NCBI RefSeq assembly: GCF_029714365.1 | Contig: NZ_CP121659.1 | Span: 992,001-1,056,000 of the forward strand | Direction: 5' to 3' | DNA length: 64,000 bases | DNA from: Sinorhizobium terangae | GTDB taxonomy: Bacteria > Pseudomonadota > Alphaproteobacteria > Rhizobiales > Rhizobiaceae | Part shown: piece by piece, positions 45,632-64,000 of the stretch | How the letters are laid out: each line of letters opens with the position of its first letter | Position numbering within the stretch: position 1 is the first letter of the stretch | Translations under genes and position numbers: made by a program | The notes under the pieces: generated by a model | The model's input: the letters and a program-made list of their open reading frames with translations, nothing else | The model's database searches: none | What the model was told of the DNA's origin: nothing

Positions 45632-48600
45632 ATGGCTCAGACCCTTTCGTTTAACGGTCGCAGGCGCGTACGCAAGTTTTTTGGTAAAATTCCAGAAGTC
45701 GCAGAGATGCCGAACCTCATTGAGGTTCAGAAGGCGTCCTACGACCAATTTCTGATGGTTGAAGAGCCCAAGGGCGGCCGCCCGGACGAGGGGCTTCAGG
45801 CCGTTTTCAAGTCGGTATTTCCGATCAAGGATTTCTCGGGCGCTTCCATGCTCGAATTCGTGTCCTACGAGTTCGAGCCGCCGAAGTTCGACGTCGAGGA
45901 ATGCCGCCAGCGTGACCTGACCTATGCGGCGCCGCTGAAGGTGACGCTGCGGCTGATCGTGTTCGATATTGACGAGGACACGGGCGCAAAGTCGATCAAG
46001 GACATCAAGGAACAGAACGTCTACATGGGCGACATGCCGCTCATGACGGACAACGGTACCTTCATCGTCAACGGCACCGAGCGCGTCATCGTCTCGCAGA
46101 TGCATCGCTCACCCGGCGTGTTCTTCGATCACGACAAGGGCAAGAGCCATTCGTCCGGCAAGCTGCTCTTCGCAGCGCGCGTCATTCCGTATCGCGGCTC
46201 GTGGCTCGACATCGAGTTCGACGCCAAGGACATCGTCCATGCCCGCATCGACCGTCGCCGCAAGATTCCGGTGACCTCGCTTTTGATGGCGCTCGGCATG
46301 GACGGCGAAGAGATCCTCGACACCTTCTACACGAAATCGCTCTACCAGCGCGACGGCGAAGGTTGGCGCGTGCCGTTCCAGCCGGATGCGCTCAAGGGCC
46401 AGAAGGCGATCACCGACATGATCGACGCCGATACCGGCGAAGTCGTCGTTGAAGCCGGCAAGAAGCTCACGCCGCGCCTGCTGCGCCAGCTGCAGGAGAA
46501 GGGGCTGAAGGCTCTCAAGGCCACCGATGACGATCTCTATGGCAATTACCTCGCCGAAGACGTCGTCAACTATGGTACGGGCGAGATCTATCTCGAAGCC
46601 GGCGACGAGATCGACGAGAAGACGCTTCCCGTCATCCTTTCGGCAGGCTTCGACGAAATCCCGGTTCTCGACATCGACCACATTAATGTCGGTGCCTATA
46701 TCCGCAACACGCTTGCCGCCGACAAGAACGAAAACCGCCAGGACGCGCTGTTCGACATCTATCGTGTCATGCGCCCCGGCGAACCGCCGACCATGGATTC
46801 TGCTGAAGCCATGTTCAACACGCTGTTCTTCGACGCCGAGCGCTACGATCTCTCGGCGGTCGGCCGCGTGAAGATGAACATGCGTCTCGACCTCGACGTT
46901 CCGGATACCGTCCGCACGCTCCGCAAGGAAGACATTCTTGCTGTCGTCAAGATGCTGGTCGAACTGCGTGACGGCAAGGGCGAGATCGACGACATCGACA
47001 ACCTCGGCAACCGCCGCGTACGCTCGGTCGGCGAGCTCATGGAGAACCAGTATCGCCTTGGTCTCCTGCGCATGGAGCGTGCGATCAAGGAACGCATGTC
47101 CTCGATCGAGATCGACACGGTCATGCCGCAGGATCTGATCAACGCGAAGCCGGCGGCCGCCGCCGTTCGCGAGTTCTTCGGCTCGTCGCAGCTGTCGCAG
47201 TTCATGGACCAGGTGAACCCGCTTTCGGAAATCACCCACAAGCGTCGTCTTTCGGCTCTTGGCCCGGGTGGTCTCACCCGCGAACGTGCGGGCTTCGAAG
47301 TGCGCGACGTTCATCCGACGCATTACGGCCGCATCTGCCCGATCGAAACGCCGGAAGGCCCGAACATCGGTCTGATCAATTCGCTCGCAACCTTCGCCCG
47401 CGTCAACAAGTACGGCTTTATCGAGAGCCCGTACCGCAAGATCGTCGACGGCAAGGTCACCAGCGACGTCGTCTATCTGTCGGCGATGGAAGAGGCGAAA
47501 TACCACGTCGCTCAGGCTAACTCGGTGCTGAACGACGACAACTCCTTCGCGGAAGAATTCGTCGTCTGCCGTCATGCCGGCGAAGTTATGCTGGCTCCGC
47601 GCGACAACATCAACCTGATGGACGTTTCGCCGAAGCAGCTCGTGTCCGTCGCGGCGGCTCTCATCCCGTTCCTCGAGAACGACGACGCCAACCGTGCGCT
47701 GATGGGCTCGAACATGCAGCGCCAGGCCGTGCCGCTGCTGCGTGCGGAAGCGCCCTTCGTCGGCACCGGCATGGAGCCGGTCGTCGCCCGCGACTCCGGT
47801 GCTGCGATCGCCGCCCGCCGCGGCGGTGTCGTAGACCAGGTCGATGCGACGCGTATCGTTATCCGCGCCACCGAGGACCTCGATCCGTCGAAGTCCGGCG
47901 TCGATATCTATCGCCTGCAGAAATTCCAGCGTTCGAACCAGAACACCTGCGTCAACCAGCGTCCGCTGGTCACCGTTGGTGACGTTCTGAACAAGGGCGA
48001 CATCATCGCGGACGGTCCTTCGACCGACCTCGGCGATCTGGCGCTCGGCCGCAACGCGCTCGTCGCGTTCATGCCGTGGAACGGCTACAACTACGAAGAC
48101 TCGATCCTGCTTTCCGAGCGGATCGTGCGTGACGACGTGTTCACGTCCATCCACATCGAAGAATTCGAAGTGATGGCGCGAGACACCAAGCTTGGTCCGG
48201 AAGAAATCACCCGCGACATTCCGAACGTCTCGGAAGAAGCGTTGAAGAACCTCGACGAAGCCGGTATCGTCTATATCGGTGCCGAAGTTCAGCCGGGCGA
48301 TATCCTCGTCGGCAAGATCACGCCGAAGGGCGAAAGCCCGATGACGCCGGAAGAAAAGCTTCTGCGCGCCATTTTCGGTGAGAAGGCCTCGGATGTCCGC
48401 GACACGTCCATGCGCATGCCTCCGGGCACCTTCGGCACGGTCGTCGAAGTGCGCGTCTTTAATCGCCACGGCGTGGAGAAGGACGAGCGCGCCATGGCGA
48501 TCGAGCGCGAGGAGATCGAGCGCCTCGCCAAGGACCGTGACGACGAACAGGCGATCCTCGACCGCAACGTCTATGCACGTCTGGTAGACATGCTGCGCGG

Positions 48601-49774
48601 TCACGTTGCCGTGGCTGGTCCGAAGGGCTTCAAGAAGGGCACCGAGCTTTCGAACGCCGTCGTCAGCGAATATCCGCGCTCACAGTGGTGGATGTTCGCC
48701 GTCGAGGATGAAAAGGCTCAGGGCGAGATCGAAGCACTCCGCGCCCAGTACGACGAATCCAAGTCGCGCCTCGAACAGCGCTTCATGGATAAGGTCGAGA
48801 AGGTCCAGCGCGGCGATGAAATGCCTCCGGGCGTGATGAAGATGGTTAAGGTCTTCGTCGCGGTGAAGCGCAAGATCCAGCCGGGCGACAAGATGGCCGG
48901 CCGCCACGGCAACAAGGGCGTCGTATCGCGTATCGTGCCGATCGAAGACATGCCGTTCCTGGAAGATGGCACCCATGTCGACGTGGTGCTGAACCCGCTC
49001 GGCGTGCCGTCGCGCATGAACGTCGGTCAGATCCTCGAAACCCACCTCGGCTGGGCTTGCGCCGGCATGGGCAAGAAGATCGGCGCGATGCTGGATGCGT
49101 ATCACGAGAACGGCGACATCGCTCCGCTTCGCGCAACGATCGATGACGTCATCGGATCCGGTCCGAAGGGCGAGCCGATCAAGAACTACGACGACGAGTC
49201 GGTGGTTCGGCTTGCCGAGCAGACCCGCCGCGGCGTATCGATCGCAACGCCGGTCTTCGACGGTGCCGTCGAGGCCGATGTGAACGAGATGCTGAACAAG
49301 GCAGGTCTCAAGGTGACCGGCCAGTCGACGCTCTTCGACGGCCGTACCGGCGAACCGTTCGATCGTCAGGTGACCGTGGGCTACATCTACATGCTGAAGC
49401 TCAACCACTTGGTGGACGACAAGATCCACGCCCGCTCGATCGGCCCTTACTCGCTTGTTACGCAGCAGCCACTGGGCGGCAAGGCGCAGTTCGGCGGTCA
49501 GCGTTTCGGCGAAATGGAGGTCTGGGCGCTAGAAGCTTACGGCGCCGCCTACACGCTGCAGGAAATGCTGACGGTCAAGTCCGACGACGTTGCTGGCCGC
49601 ACCAAGGTCTACGAAGCAATCGTCCGCGGCGACGACACCTTCGAGGCGGGCATTCCGGAGAGCTTCAACGTTCTCGTCAAGGAAATGCGCTCGCTGGGCC
49701 TTAGCGTCGAACTCGAAAACTCGAAAGTCGACGACCTCAGTGCCGCGGCGCAACTGCCGGACGCAGCAGAGTAA
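45632..49774 (+). CDS. rpoB: DNA-directed RNA polymerase beta subunit
   Basis: A 1380-residue RpoB, slightly longer than E. coli's. It has the rifampicin region [33 protein letters not shown] (split: [13 protein letters not shown], then [16 protein letters not shown]) with the usual D, H and S residues in place, so no resistance allele is seen; Val replaces the E. coli Asn518. The C-terminal switch region has [20 protein letters not shown]. The spacer from rplL contains an attenuator and a hairpin. rpoC follows after 183 bases. Confidence 0.98.
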   Translation: MAQTLSFNGRRRVRKFFGKIPEVAEMPNLIEVQKASYDQFLMVEEPKGGRPDEGLQAVFKSVFPIKDFSGASMLEFVSYEFEPPKFDVEECRQRDLTYAAPLKVTLRLIVFDIDEDTGAKSIKDIKEQNVYMGDMPLMTDNGTFIVNGTERVIVSQMHRSPGVFFDHDKGKSHSSGKLLFAARVIPYRGSWLDIEFDAKDIVHARIDRRRKIPVTSLLMALGMDGEEILDTFYTKSLYQRDGEGWRVPFQPDALKGQKAITDMIDADTGEVVVEAGKKLTPRLLRQLQEKGLKALKATDDDLYGNYLAEDVVNYGTGEIYLEAGDEIDEKTLPVILSAGFDEIPVLDIDHINVGAYIRNTLAADKNENRQDALFDIYRVMRPGEPPTMDSAEAMFNTLFFDAERYDLSAVGRVKMNMRLDLDVPDTVRTLRKEDILAVVKMLVELRDGKGEIDDIDNLGNRRVRSVGELMENQYRLGLLRMERAIKERMSSIEIDTVMPQDLINAKPAAAAVREFFGSSQLSQFMDQVNPLSEITHKRRLSALGPGGLTRERAGFEVRDVHPTHYGRICPIETPEGPNIGLINSLATFARVNKYGFIESPYRKIVDGKVTSDVVYLSAMEEAKYHVAQANSVLNDDNSFAEEFVVCRHAGEVMLAPRDNINLMDVSPKQLVSVAAALIPFLENDDANRALMGSNMQRQAVPLLRAEAPFVGTGMEPVVARDSGAAIAARRGGVVDQVDATRIVIRATEDLDPSKSGVDIYRLQKFQRSNQNTCVNQRPLVTVGDVLNKGDIIADGPSTDLGDLALGRNALVAFMPWNGYNYEDSILLSERIVRDDVFTSIHIEEFEVMARDTKLGPEEITRDIPNVSEEALKNLDEAGIVYIGAEVQPGDILVGKITPKGESPMTPEEKLLRAIFGEKASDVRDTSMRMPPGTFGTVVEVRVFNRHGVEKDERAMAIEREEIERLAKDRDDEQAILDRNVYARLVDMLRGHVAVAGPKGFKKGTELSNAVVSEYPRSQWWMFAVEDEKAQGEIEALRAQYDESKSRLEQRFMDKVEKVQRGDEMPPGVMKMVKVFVAVKRKIQPGDKMAGRHGNKGVVSRIVPIEDMPFLEDGTHVDVVLNPLGVPSRMNVGQILETHLGWACAGMGKKIGAMLDAYHENGDIAPLRATIDDVIGSGPKGEPIKNYDDESVVRLAEQTRRGVSIATPVFDGAVEADVNEMLNKAGLKVTGQSTLFDGRTGEPFDRQVTVGYIYMLKLNHLVDDKIHARSIGPYSLVTQQPLGGKAQFGGQRFGEMEVWALEAYGAAYTLQEMLTVKSDDVAGRTKVYEAIVRGDDTFEAGIPESFNVLVKEMRSLGLSVELENSKVDDLSAAAQLPDAAE

Positions 49775-49784
49775 AACGACATCA

Positions 49785-49872
49785 GGTGCGTGCCGTCTCA
49801 GGCACGCACCGTTTCCGCCGCAGGGCAGTTTATTGTCCGCGGCAGGAACAGGGCCGCACCCGATGCGGTTTT
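49785..49872 (+). promoter_or_regulatory. rpoB-rpoC spacer hairpins
   Basis: GGTGCGTGCC pairs perfectly with GGCACGCACC (loop GTCTCA, 49785-49810), and CCGCA pairs with TGCGG followed by TTTT (49854-49872). The second is terminator-like but weak; both sit in an otherwise empty 183-bp spacer of an operon that needs equal subunits. Confidence 0.55.
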
Positions 49873-49957
49873 AGCTGTTTAGAGGGCAGGGGCCGGCGCC
49901 CGGGATTTGCCGGCACCCCGCCAAGCTCAGGGCGTAATGCCCGCAAAGGAGACAGGC

Positions 49958-54169
<4,212 letters not shown>

Positions 54170-54215
54170 CCGCGGGGGGAGGGCGCGACGAGCGCCGCTC
54201 CTATGCCAAATGAAG

Positions 54216-54251
54216 AAGCCGCCTGGAGCGATCCGGGCGGCTTTACTTTTC
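54216..54251 (+). terminator. Terminator of rpoBC
   Basis: AAGCCGCCTGG pairs with CCGGGCGGCTT (loop AGCGAT), then TTACTTTT. It ends the secE-rpoC region before the convergent acidic hypothetical gene. Confidence 0.85.
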
Positions 54252-54282
54252 TGGCAGTGCGTTCAGATCGCGCGGCGCCCGG

Positions 54283-54579
54283 TTATGCGAAGCGAATGAT
54301 CGCGACCTCGCCCTCGAGCGCGCCCTGGTAGGCAGAGGCGTGCGGCTCTTCATCCGGGATATCCGTCAAGGTTCCGATCTGGTCGAGATCGGCCTGGAGA
54401 AAGCCTTCTTCGGCGAGCGCATTGAGCGCCTCGCGCACGGCCGTGTCGTCGTCTGGCGCCCTGAGCATCACATGGATGTCGATACCTTCGTCGTCGCCGT
54501 CGGCTTCGTAGGCCTTGCCGATGATGATGAATACCAGCGGTTCGTCTGGCATGTTGTCGTTGTCCGGCGTAACGGGCAT
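54283..54579 (-). CDS. Small acidic hypothetical protein
   Basis: A 98-residue, strongly acidic protein (MPVTPDNDNMPDEPLVFIII, ADGDDEGIDIHVMLRAPDDD) with a helix AVREALNALAEEGFLQAD and a terminal strand GEVAIIRFA. No family recognised. It has AAAGGACAC upstream and sits alone between rpoC and rpsL on the opposite strand, a place where rhizobial genomes often have such a gene, so it is probably real. Confidence 0.65.
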   Translation of the reverse strand: MPVTPDNDNMPDEPLVFIIIGKAYEADGDDEGIDIHVMLRAPDDDTAVREALNALAEEGFLQADLDQIGTLTDIPDEEPHASAYQGALEGEVAIIRFA

Positions 54580-55151
54580 GATGTGTCCTTTCGAGTTTCG
54601 ACGATCTTAGCGTGCTTTTCCACTGCGCGCGAAAGAAATAGGAAAAATGGCAAAGAGGAGAGAATCAGCCGGCAGGCTTTGCAGGCCCATGATGGTGGAA
54701 AACGTTCAGAAAGTAGTTGCTGATTCCTTAATCGCGAAAGACAATACCCGCGTTAAGGCGCCATGTTTGCAATCGCCGCCGGACCGAGCTGCTGCCAAAG
54801 CCTTGTTTTCCAGGCATGGCAGGGCTGCGCAGGCCAGAATATTTCTTAATTGCCCTTGACGGATGGCCCCGAAATCAGTACACCCCGCCGCATCGGAGCC
54901 CATGTGAGGCTGGCTGGTTCGGAACGTCGCGTTCTGGAGTTCGCCTCAAACAAGGTTCGAAACGCACGCTGACGACAAAAATGCTGCACGCAAGACGCGC
55001 GAAATAGTGCGTCCTCTGCTTTTGGTGGGGCCATCTGCGAAAAGGCGGATCGGCCCTCGTTTTGCGCATTTCATAGGCGTTCGAGACCGCCGGCGACGGC
55101 AACGATCCGCCCGAAAGGGTAACGAGACAAGATTTTGCAAGGGATGGTTAC
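54580..55151. other. 572-bp leader and promoter region of the str operon
   Basis: No convincing gene. The divergent promoter for the acidic protein must lie at the left. The rpsL transcript probably begins near 54890, giving a leader of about 260 bases before rpsL, longer than usual. Small open frames here (for example 54647-54859) lack ribosome sites and conserved sequence. Confidence 0.5.
54855..54883 (+). promoter_or_regulatory. Candidate promoter of rpsL-rpsG-fusA-tuf
   Basis: CTTGAC at 54855-54860, a 17-base spacer and GTACAC at 54878-54883. The -35 matches the rhizobial CTTGAC consensus exactly; the -10 is weak. Confidence 0.45.
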
Positions 55152-55523
55152 ATGCCTACCGTAAACCAGCTGATCCGCAAGCCGCGTCTGGCACAGGTAA
55201 AGCGCAACAAGGTTCCTGCTCTGCAGGAAAACCCGCAGAAGCGCGGCGTTTGCACCCGCGTCTACACGACGACTCCGAAGAAGCCGAACTCGGCTCTGCG
55301 TAAGGTTGCAAAGATTCGCCTGACGAACGGCTTCGAAGTCATCGGCTACATTCCGGGCGAAGGTCACAACCTGCAGGAGCACTCCGTGGTCATGATCCGC
55401 GGCGGCCGCGTAAAGGACCTTCCGGGTGTTCGTTACCACATCATCCGCGGCGTTCTCGATACGCAGGGTGTGAAGAACCGCAAACAGCGCCGCTCCAAGT
55501 ACGGCGCGAAGCGTCCGAAATAA
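55152..55523 (+). CDS. rpsL: 30S ribosomal protein S12
   Basis: A 123-residue S12 from ATG 55152 ([17 protein letters not shown]). The decoding loop [16 protein letters not shown] has the wild-type lysine at the position of streptomycin-resistance mutations, and [12 protein letters not shown] retains the second one, so the allele looks streptomycin-sensitive. First gene of the str operon. Confidence 0.98.
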   Translation: MPTVNQLIRKPRLAQVKRNKVPALQENPQKRGVCTRVYTTTPKKPNSALRKVAKIRLTNGFEVIGYIPGEGHNLQEHSVVMIRGGRVKDLPGVRYHIIRGVLDTQGVKNRKQRRSKYGAKRPK

Positions 55524-55568
55524 CATCGCAACCGGCGCCATTTCGCTGGTCAAGTTTTTAAAAGTTGA

Positions 55569-56051
<483 letters not shown>

Positions 56052-56081
56052 TCTAGAACAGGTCCTGAAAGGCAGTCTCTC

Positions 56082-58181
<2,100 letters not shown>

Positions 58182-58251
58182 CCGGATAGCCTCGCGCTGA
58201 AACAGAATGAAAAGATTTCCCCTCTAGGGGACAGAAAACGGAGAGCCGGAA

Positions 58252-59427
<1,176 letters not shown>

Positions 59428-59451
59428 TAAGAAAACGGCTTTGCCGTTTCG

Positions 59452-59486
59452 GCAGGGACATGGTCTCCCATGTCCCTGCGATTTTT
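59452..59486 (+). terminator. Strong intrinsic terminator between tuf copy 2 and rpsJ
   Basis: A 12-bp perfect stem (GCAGGGACATGG with CCATGTCCCTGC), loop TCTC, then GATTTTT. A smaller hairpin AAACGGC/GCCGTTT precedes it (59434-59450). It separates the str operon from the S10 operon, which must then have its own promoter or rely on read-through. Confidence 0.9.
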
Positions 59487-59574
59487 GAAAGAAGCGGCAG
59501 AGCGTAACGAATTCAGAAGTTTAAGTGTGTGCCTTTGAAGAGGCATACCGGAAACACGAGCAAGGACAAGTCGA

Positions 59575-59883
59575 ATGAACGGCCAGAATATCCGCATCCG
59601 CCTTAAGGCGTTTGATCACCGGATCCTCGATGCCTCCACGCGCGAAATCGTGTCGACGGCCAAGCGCACCGGTGCCAGTGTGCGCGGTCCCGTGCCGCTT
59701 CCGACCCGGATTGAAAAATTCACGGTCAACCGGTCGCCGCACGTCGACAAGAAGAGCCGCGAACAGTTTGAGATGCGCACGCACAAGCGTCTTCTCGATA
59801 TCGTTGATCCGACCCCTCAGACGGTTGATGCGCTGATGAAGCTCGATCTGGCCGCCGGCGTCGACGTCGAGATCAAGCTCTAA
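59575..59883 (+). CDS. rpsJ: 30S ribosomal protein S10
   Basis: A 102-residue S10 ([20 protein letters not shown], with [36 protein letters not shown] split over residues 36-71). It is also the NusE antitermination partner. First gene of the S10 operon, about 90 bases after the terminator of tuf. Confidence 0.98.
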
Positions 59884-60004
59884 GGTCCGGCGCAAGCCGA
59901 AATAACAAGGAAGGTACGTGGAGTTTTCCAACGGCTTCCAGGAACAGGAAACCGGAAGGTGCAAGAGGCACCGGACGGGAACCCTAAACAAGAGGCGTGA
60001 ACCG

Positions 60005-60691
60005 ATGCGTTCAGGTGTGATTGCACAGAAGGTGGGAATGACCCGCGTCTACAACGACGCCGGCGAGCATATCCCGGTAACAGTATTGCGGCTGGAGAAC
60101 TGCCAGGTAGTGGCCCACCGCACGGAAGAAAAGAACGGCTATACCGCAGTTCAGCTGGGTGCTGGCCGTTCCAAGGTCAAGAATACGCCGAAGGCCATGC
60201 GCGGCCATTTTGCCGCTGCAAACGTCGAGCCGAAGGCGAAGCTCGTCGAGTTCCGCGTTTCCGCGGACAACATGATCGACATCGGCTCCGAGCTGACGGC
60301 CAGCCACTTCGTCGCAGGCCAGCTCGTCGACGTCACTGGTACGACGATCGGTAAGGGCTTCGCTGGCGCCATCAAGCGCCACAACTTCGGCGGTCTGCGT
60401 GCCACGCACGGCGTTTCCGTATCGCACCGCTCGCATGGTTCTACCGGTTCCAACCAGGATCCGGGCCGTGTTTGGAAGGGCAAGCGCATGGCCGGCCACA
60501 TGGGCCAGACCCGCGTTACCACCCAGAACCTGGAAGTCGTATCGACGGACGAAGACCGTGGCCTGATCCTGGTCAAGGGCGCAGTCCCCGGCTCCAAGGG
60601 TGCCTGGATCGTCGTTCGCGACGCAGTCAAGTCCGGCACCCCGGAAGGCGCTCCGCGCCCGGCCGGCGTGCGCGCCGAAGCATCGAAGTAA
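60005..60691 (+). CDS. rplC: 50S ribosomal protein L3
   Basis: A 228-residue L3, which carries the W-finger near the peptidyl transferase centre. It begins [20 protein letters not shown] at ATG 60005; the frame is open upstream to 59918 without coding character. Conserved [20 protein letters not shown] and GKRMAGHMG are visible. A short C-terminal tail ([16 protein letters not shown]) extends beyond the E. coli protein. Confidence 0.97.
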   Translation: MRSGVIAQKVGMTRVYNDAGEHIPVTVLRLENCQVVAHRTEEKNGYTAVQLGAGRSKVKNTPKAMRGHFAAANVEPKAKLVEFRVSADNMIDIGSELTASHFVAGQLVDVTGTTIGKGFAGAIKRHNFGGLRATHGVSVSHRSHGSTGSNQDPGRVWKGKRMAGHMGQTRVTTQNLEVVSTDEDRGLILVKGAVPGSKGAWIVVRDAVKSGTPEGAPRPAGVRAEASK

Positions 60692-60703
60692 GGGAGCCGA
60701 ATA

Positions 60704-61324
60704 ATGGATCTCACCGTCAAAACCCTCGAGGGCAAGGACGCGGGAAAGGTTTCCCTTTCTGACGCCATTTTCGGCCTCGAACCCCGTGAAGACATCATCG
60801 CCCGCGTCGTTCGGTGGCAGCTCGCCAAGAAGCAGCAGGGCACGCACAAGGCCAAGGGCCGCGCTGAAGTCGCCCGCACCGGCGCCAAGATGTACAAGCA
60901 GAAGGGTACGGGCCGCGCCCGCCACCACTCCGCTCGTGCTCCGCAGTTCCGCGGCGGTGGCAAGGCCCATGGTCCGGTTGTCCGCAGCCACGCTCATGAC
61001 CTTCCGAAGAAGGTCCGTGCGCTCGGCCTGCGCCATGCGCTCTCGGCCAAGCTGAAGGCAGAAGAGATCATCGTCGTCGACGATCTCGTTGCCAAGGAAG
61101 CAAAGACGAAGGCTCTCGCCGGCGTATTCGCGTCGCTCGGCCTCACCAATGCTCTGATCATCGGCGGTGCCGAAATCGAGAACAACTTCAAGCTCGCAGC
61201 CCAGAACATCCCGAATGTGGACGTTCTGCCGGTCCAGGGCATCAACGTTTACGACATTCTGCGCCGCGGCAAGCTCGTGCTTTCCAAGGCTGCCGTAGAA
61301 GCTCTGGAGGAGCGGTTCAAATGA
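60704..61324 (+). CDS. rplD: 50S ribosomal protein L4
   Basis: A 206-residue L4. It has the extended loop rich in basic residues ([20 protein letters not shown]) lining the exit tunnel. In E. coli L4 represses its own operon; no such leader is obvious here before rpsJ. Its stop overlaps the rplW start (ATGA), so the two are coupled. Confidence 0.97.
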   Translation: MDLTVKTLEGKDAGKVSLSDAIFGLEPREDIIARVVRWQLAKKQQGTHKAKGRAEVARTGAKMYKQKGTGRARHHSARAPQFRGGGKAHGPVVRSHAHDLPKKVRALGLRHALSAKLKAEEIIVVDDLVAKEAKTKALAGVFASLGLTNALIIGGAEIENNFKLAAQNIPNVDVLPVQGINVYDILRRGKLVLSKAAVEALEERFK

Positions 61325-61614
61325 CGGATCTTCGCCACTATGACGTGATCGTGTCTCCCTCGATCACCGAAAAGTCGACGCTGGTTTCCGAACAGAACCA
61401 GGTCGTCTTCAACGTCGCCAAGGGCGCTTCGAAGCCTGAGATCAAGGCTGCTGTCGAAGCCCTGTTCGGCGTCAAGGTCACGGCCGTGAACACGCTCCTC
61501 CGCAAGGGTAAGCTGAAGCGTTTCCGCGGTTTTGCCGGGAAGCAGAAGGACGTGAAGAAGGCGATCGTTACGCTCGCCGAAGGTCAGTCCATCGACGTCT
61601 CCACCGGTCTCTAA
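61321..61614 (+). CDS. rplW: 50S ribosomal protein L23
   Basis: A 97-residue L23 ([20 protein letters not shown], then [19 protein letters not shown]), which binds trigger factor and SRP at the tunnel exit. Start overlaps the end of rplD by four bases. Confidence 0.97.
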   Translation: MTDLRHYDVIVSPSITEKSTLVSEQNQVVFNVAKGASKPEIKAAVEALFGVKVTAVNTLLRKGKLKRFRGFAGKQKDVKKAIVTLAEGQSIDVSTGL

Positions 61615-61657
61615 CGGATAGGCCCATTAGGGTAAAAACCCAAAAGGGAACAAGAAA

Positions 61658-62494
61658 ATGGCATTGAAAAGTTTCAATCCGACGACCCCGAGCCAGCGTC
61701 AGCTGGTCATCGTAGACCGGGCTGGCCTCTACAAGGGCAAGCCGGTCAAGGCGTTGACCGAGGGCCTGTCCTCCAAGGGCGGTCGCAACAACCTAGGCCG
61801 CATCACCGTCCGCTTCCAGGGCGGCGGTCACAAGCGGTCTTACCGTCTGGTCGACTTCAAGCGTCGCAAGTTCGACGTTGAAGGCACGGTCGAGCGTCTG
61901 GAATACGACCCGAACCGCACCGCCTTCATCGCGCTCGTCAACTATGCCGACGGCGAACAGGCCTACATCCTGGCGCCGCAGCGTCTGGCTGCCGGCGACA
62001 AGGTCATCGCCTCCGACAAGGCCGTTGACGTCAAGCCGGGCAACGCGATGCCGCTGCAGTTCATCCCGGTCGGCTCGATCATCCACAATGTAGAGATGAA
62101 ACCGGGCAAGGGTGGCCAGATCGCTCGCTCCGCCGGCACCTATGCGCAGCTCGTCGGTCGCGACCAGGGCATGGCGATCCTTCGCCTGAACTCGGGCGAA
62201 CAGCGCCTCGTGCACGGCTCTTGCCTTGCATCGATCGGTGCTGTATCGAACCCCGATCACGGCAACATCAATGATGGTAAGGCTGGTCGTTCGCGTTGGC
62301 GCGGTAAGCGTCCGCACGTTCGCGGCGTCGTCATGAACCCGGTTGACCACCCGCACGGCGGTGGTGAAGGCCGCACTTCCGGTGGCCGTCACCCGGTTAC
62401 CCCGTGGGGCAAGCCGACGAAGGGCAAGCGCACGCGCTCCAACAAGTCGACCGACAAGTTCATCATGCGCTCGCGTCACCAGCGCAAGAAGTAA
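61658..62494 (+). CDS. rplB: 50S ribosomal protein L2
   Basis: A 278-residue L2 ([17 protein letters not shown]). The conserved histidine loop [15 protein letters not shown] is intact; L2 is essential for subunit joining and peptidyl transfer. Forty-three bases follow rplW, with AAGGGAAC as ribosome site. Confidence 0.98.
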   Translation: MALKSFNPTTPSQRQLVIVDRAGLYKGKPVKALTEGLSSKGGRNNLGRITVRFQGGGHKRSYRLVDFKRRKFDVEGTVERLEYDPNRTAFIALVNYADGEQAYILAPQRLAAGDKVIASDKAVDVKPGNAMPLQFIPVGSIIHNVEMKPGKGGQIARSAGTYAQLVGRDQGMAILRLNSGEQRLVHGSCLASIGAVSNPDHGNINDGKAGRSRWRGKRPHVRGVVMNPVDHPHGGGEGRTSGGRHPVTPWGKPTKGKRTRSNKSTDKFIMRSRHQRKK

Positions 62495-62509
62495 GAGAGG
62501 AAGTCTCAA

Positions 62510-62788
62510 GTGGCTCGTTCAGTTTGGAAAGGTCCGTTTGTTGACGGCTATCTTCTCAAGAAGGCTGAGAAGGTTCGCGACGGCGGTCGTAACGAAGTGA
62601 TCAAGATGTGGAGCCGTCGCTCCACGATCCTTCCGCAGTTCGTTGGTCTGACCTTCGGCGTCTACAACGGCAACAAGCATGTTCCCGTCTCCGTGTCCGA
62701 AGAAATGGTCGGTCACAAGTTCGGTGAATTCGCTCCGACCCGGACCTACTATGGTCATGGCGCGGACAAGAAGGCGAAGAGGAAGTAA
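62510..62788 (+). CDS. rpsS: 30S ribosomal protein S19
   Basis: A 92-residue S19 ([20 protein letters not shown], then [20 protein letters not shown]). It starts at GTG 62510, with GAGAGGAAG upstream. It lies between rplB and rplV. Confidence 0.98.
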   Translation: MARSVWKGPFVDGYLLKKAEKVRDGGRNEVIKMWSRRSTILPQFVGLTFGVYNGNKHVPVSVSEEMVGHKFGEFAPTRTYYGHGADKKAKRK

Positions 62789-62790
62789 CG

Positions 62791-63179
62791 ATGGGCAAGG
62801 CAAAAGCCGAACGCCGGCTGAAGGATAATGAGGCGCAGGCCATTGCGCGCACGATCCGCGTCAGCCCCCAGAAGCTCAACCTCGTTGCCGCGATGATCCG
62901 CGGCAAGAAGGTCGACCGCGCTCTGGCCGAACTCGAATTCTCGCGCAAGCGCATCGCAGATACGGTCAAGAAGACGCTTGAATCTGCGATCGCCAACGCT
63001 GAGAACAACCACGATCTCGACGTTGATTCGCTCATCGTCGCAGAAGCTTACGTTGGCAAGTCGATCGTGATGAAGCGCTTCCACGCTCGTGGTCGCGGCC
63101 GTGCATCGCGCGTCGAAAAGCCGTTCTCGCACTTGACGATCGTCGTTCGTGAAGTGGAAGCCAAAGGGGAGGCCGCATA

Positions 63180-63180
<1 letters not shown>
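62791..63180 (+). CDS. rplV: 50S ribosomal protein L22
   Basis: A 129-residue L22 ([20 protein letters not shown], with [22 protein letters not shown], the tunnel loop). Its stop TAA overlaps the ATG of rpsC (TAATG). Confidence 0.98.
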
Positions 63181-63893
<713 letters not shown>

Positions 63894-63931
63894 CATTCGC
63901 GTTTGGCAGCCAATATCGGAGAAGTAAAAAA

Positions 63932-64000
63932 ATGTTGCAGCCAAAGCGTACGAAGTATCGCAAGCAGTTCAAGGGCCGCATCAAGGGCGTTGCCAAGGGC
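63932..64000 (+). CDS. rplP: 50S ribosomal protein L16, N-terminal fragment (cut by window edge)
   Basis: ATG 63932 opens MLQPKRTKYRKQFKGRIKGV, the conserved N-terminus of L16, running off the window. It follows rpsC in the standard S10 operon order. Confidence 0.93.
   Translation, partial: MLQPKRTKYRKQFKGRIKGVAKG

Noticed and set aside
47160-47290. Rifampicin-resistance allele in rpoB
   Set aside because: Only Val at the Asn518 position differs from E. coli; the common resistance positions Asp516, His526 and Ser531 are wild type, so natural divergence is the simpler reading.
46109-48604. An 831-codon open frame antisense to rpoB
   Set aside because: Shadow of rpoB without conserved protein features.
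54647-54859. A 70-codon open frame upstream of rpsL
   Set aside because: It overlaps the likely promoter region, has no ribosome site and no conserved sequence.

Overview
The window is a stretch of alphaproteobacterial core chromosome, almost certainly from a Sinorhizobium/Ensifer species (Rhizobiaceae). The evidence is the high G+C codon use, protein sequences that read as rhizobial throughout, alphaproteobacterial gene orders (pyrB-pyrC-plsY-dprA; dsbA-aroQ-accB-accC-aat; rlmB/tRNA-Tyr-tRNA-Gly-tuf/tRNA-Trp-secE-nusG), an RNase E with the alphaproteobacterial insertion, and short mosaic palindromic intergenic repeats of the rhizobial type. I cannot name the species from sequence alone. There is no prophage, transposase, CRISPR array, plasmid origin or rRNA operon.

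Layout. 1-3.2 kb (minus strand): a tightly packed pyrB-pyrC'-plsY-dprA operon in which the dihydroorotase homologue has lost its metal ligands. 3.4-6.1 kb: an aidB-type acyl-CoA dehydrogenase, a decayed fragment of an RTX-like calcium-binding protein, and two overlapping small membrane-protein genes. 6.0-9.9 kb: ruvX, a UPF0173 hydrolase, gatC-gatA and a nucleoside deaminase. 10.3-16.3 kb: a MASE1-GGDEF diguanylate cyclase, an orphan yjhX, a DUF3857/transglutaminase-like exported protein and gatB. 16.3-18.6 kb: two GNAT acetyltransferases, an NDUFA12-type complex I protein and a DUF2155 protein. 18.7-22.5 kb (minus): dsbA-like, aroQ, accB, accC and aat. 22.8-34.4 kb: an aminotransferase, rne with a long leader, amiC, mrcA, prfB with a programmed +1 frameshift, a secreted hypothetical protein and nadK. 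34.6-41.8 kb: tRNA-Thr, a LysR/azoreductase pair, rlmB, tRNA-Tyr, tRNA-Gly, tuf, a hypothetical protein, an epimerase and tRNA-Trp. 42.0-54.2 kb: secE-nusG-rplKA-rplJL-rpoBC. 55.2-64.0 kb: rpsL-rpsG-fusA-tuf, a strong terminator, then the S10 operon from rpsJ into rplP, where the window ends.

Function. About half the window builds the translation and transcription machinery: ribosomal proteins, EF-Tu twice, EF-G, RF2, RNA polymerase, NusG, SecE, four tRNAs, rRNA methylation and the GatCAB amidotransferase that completes Gln-tRNA/Asn-tRNA. The rest is housekeeping: pyrimidine, phospholipid, fatty acid, aromatic and NADP synthesis, peptidoglycan assembly and cleavage, RNA turnover and disulfide chemistry. 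No new multi-gene system such as a defence island is visible. The notable signals are at RNA and repeat level: a 110-bp tandem duplication of the 3' end of the first tuf gene, two tuf copies with no difference seen across the coding sequence, several long perfect hairpins between ribosomal/RNA polymerase genes, a hairpin with a possible leader ORF before gatB, and mosaic palindromes.
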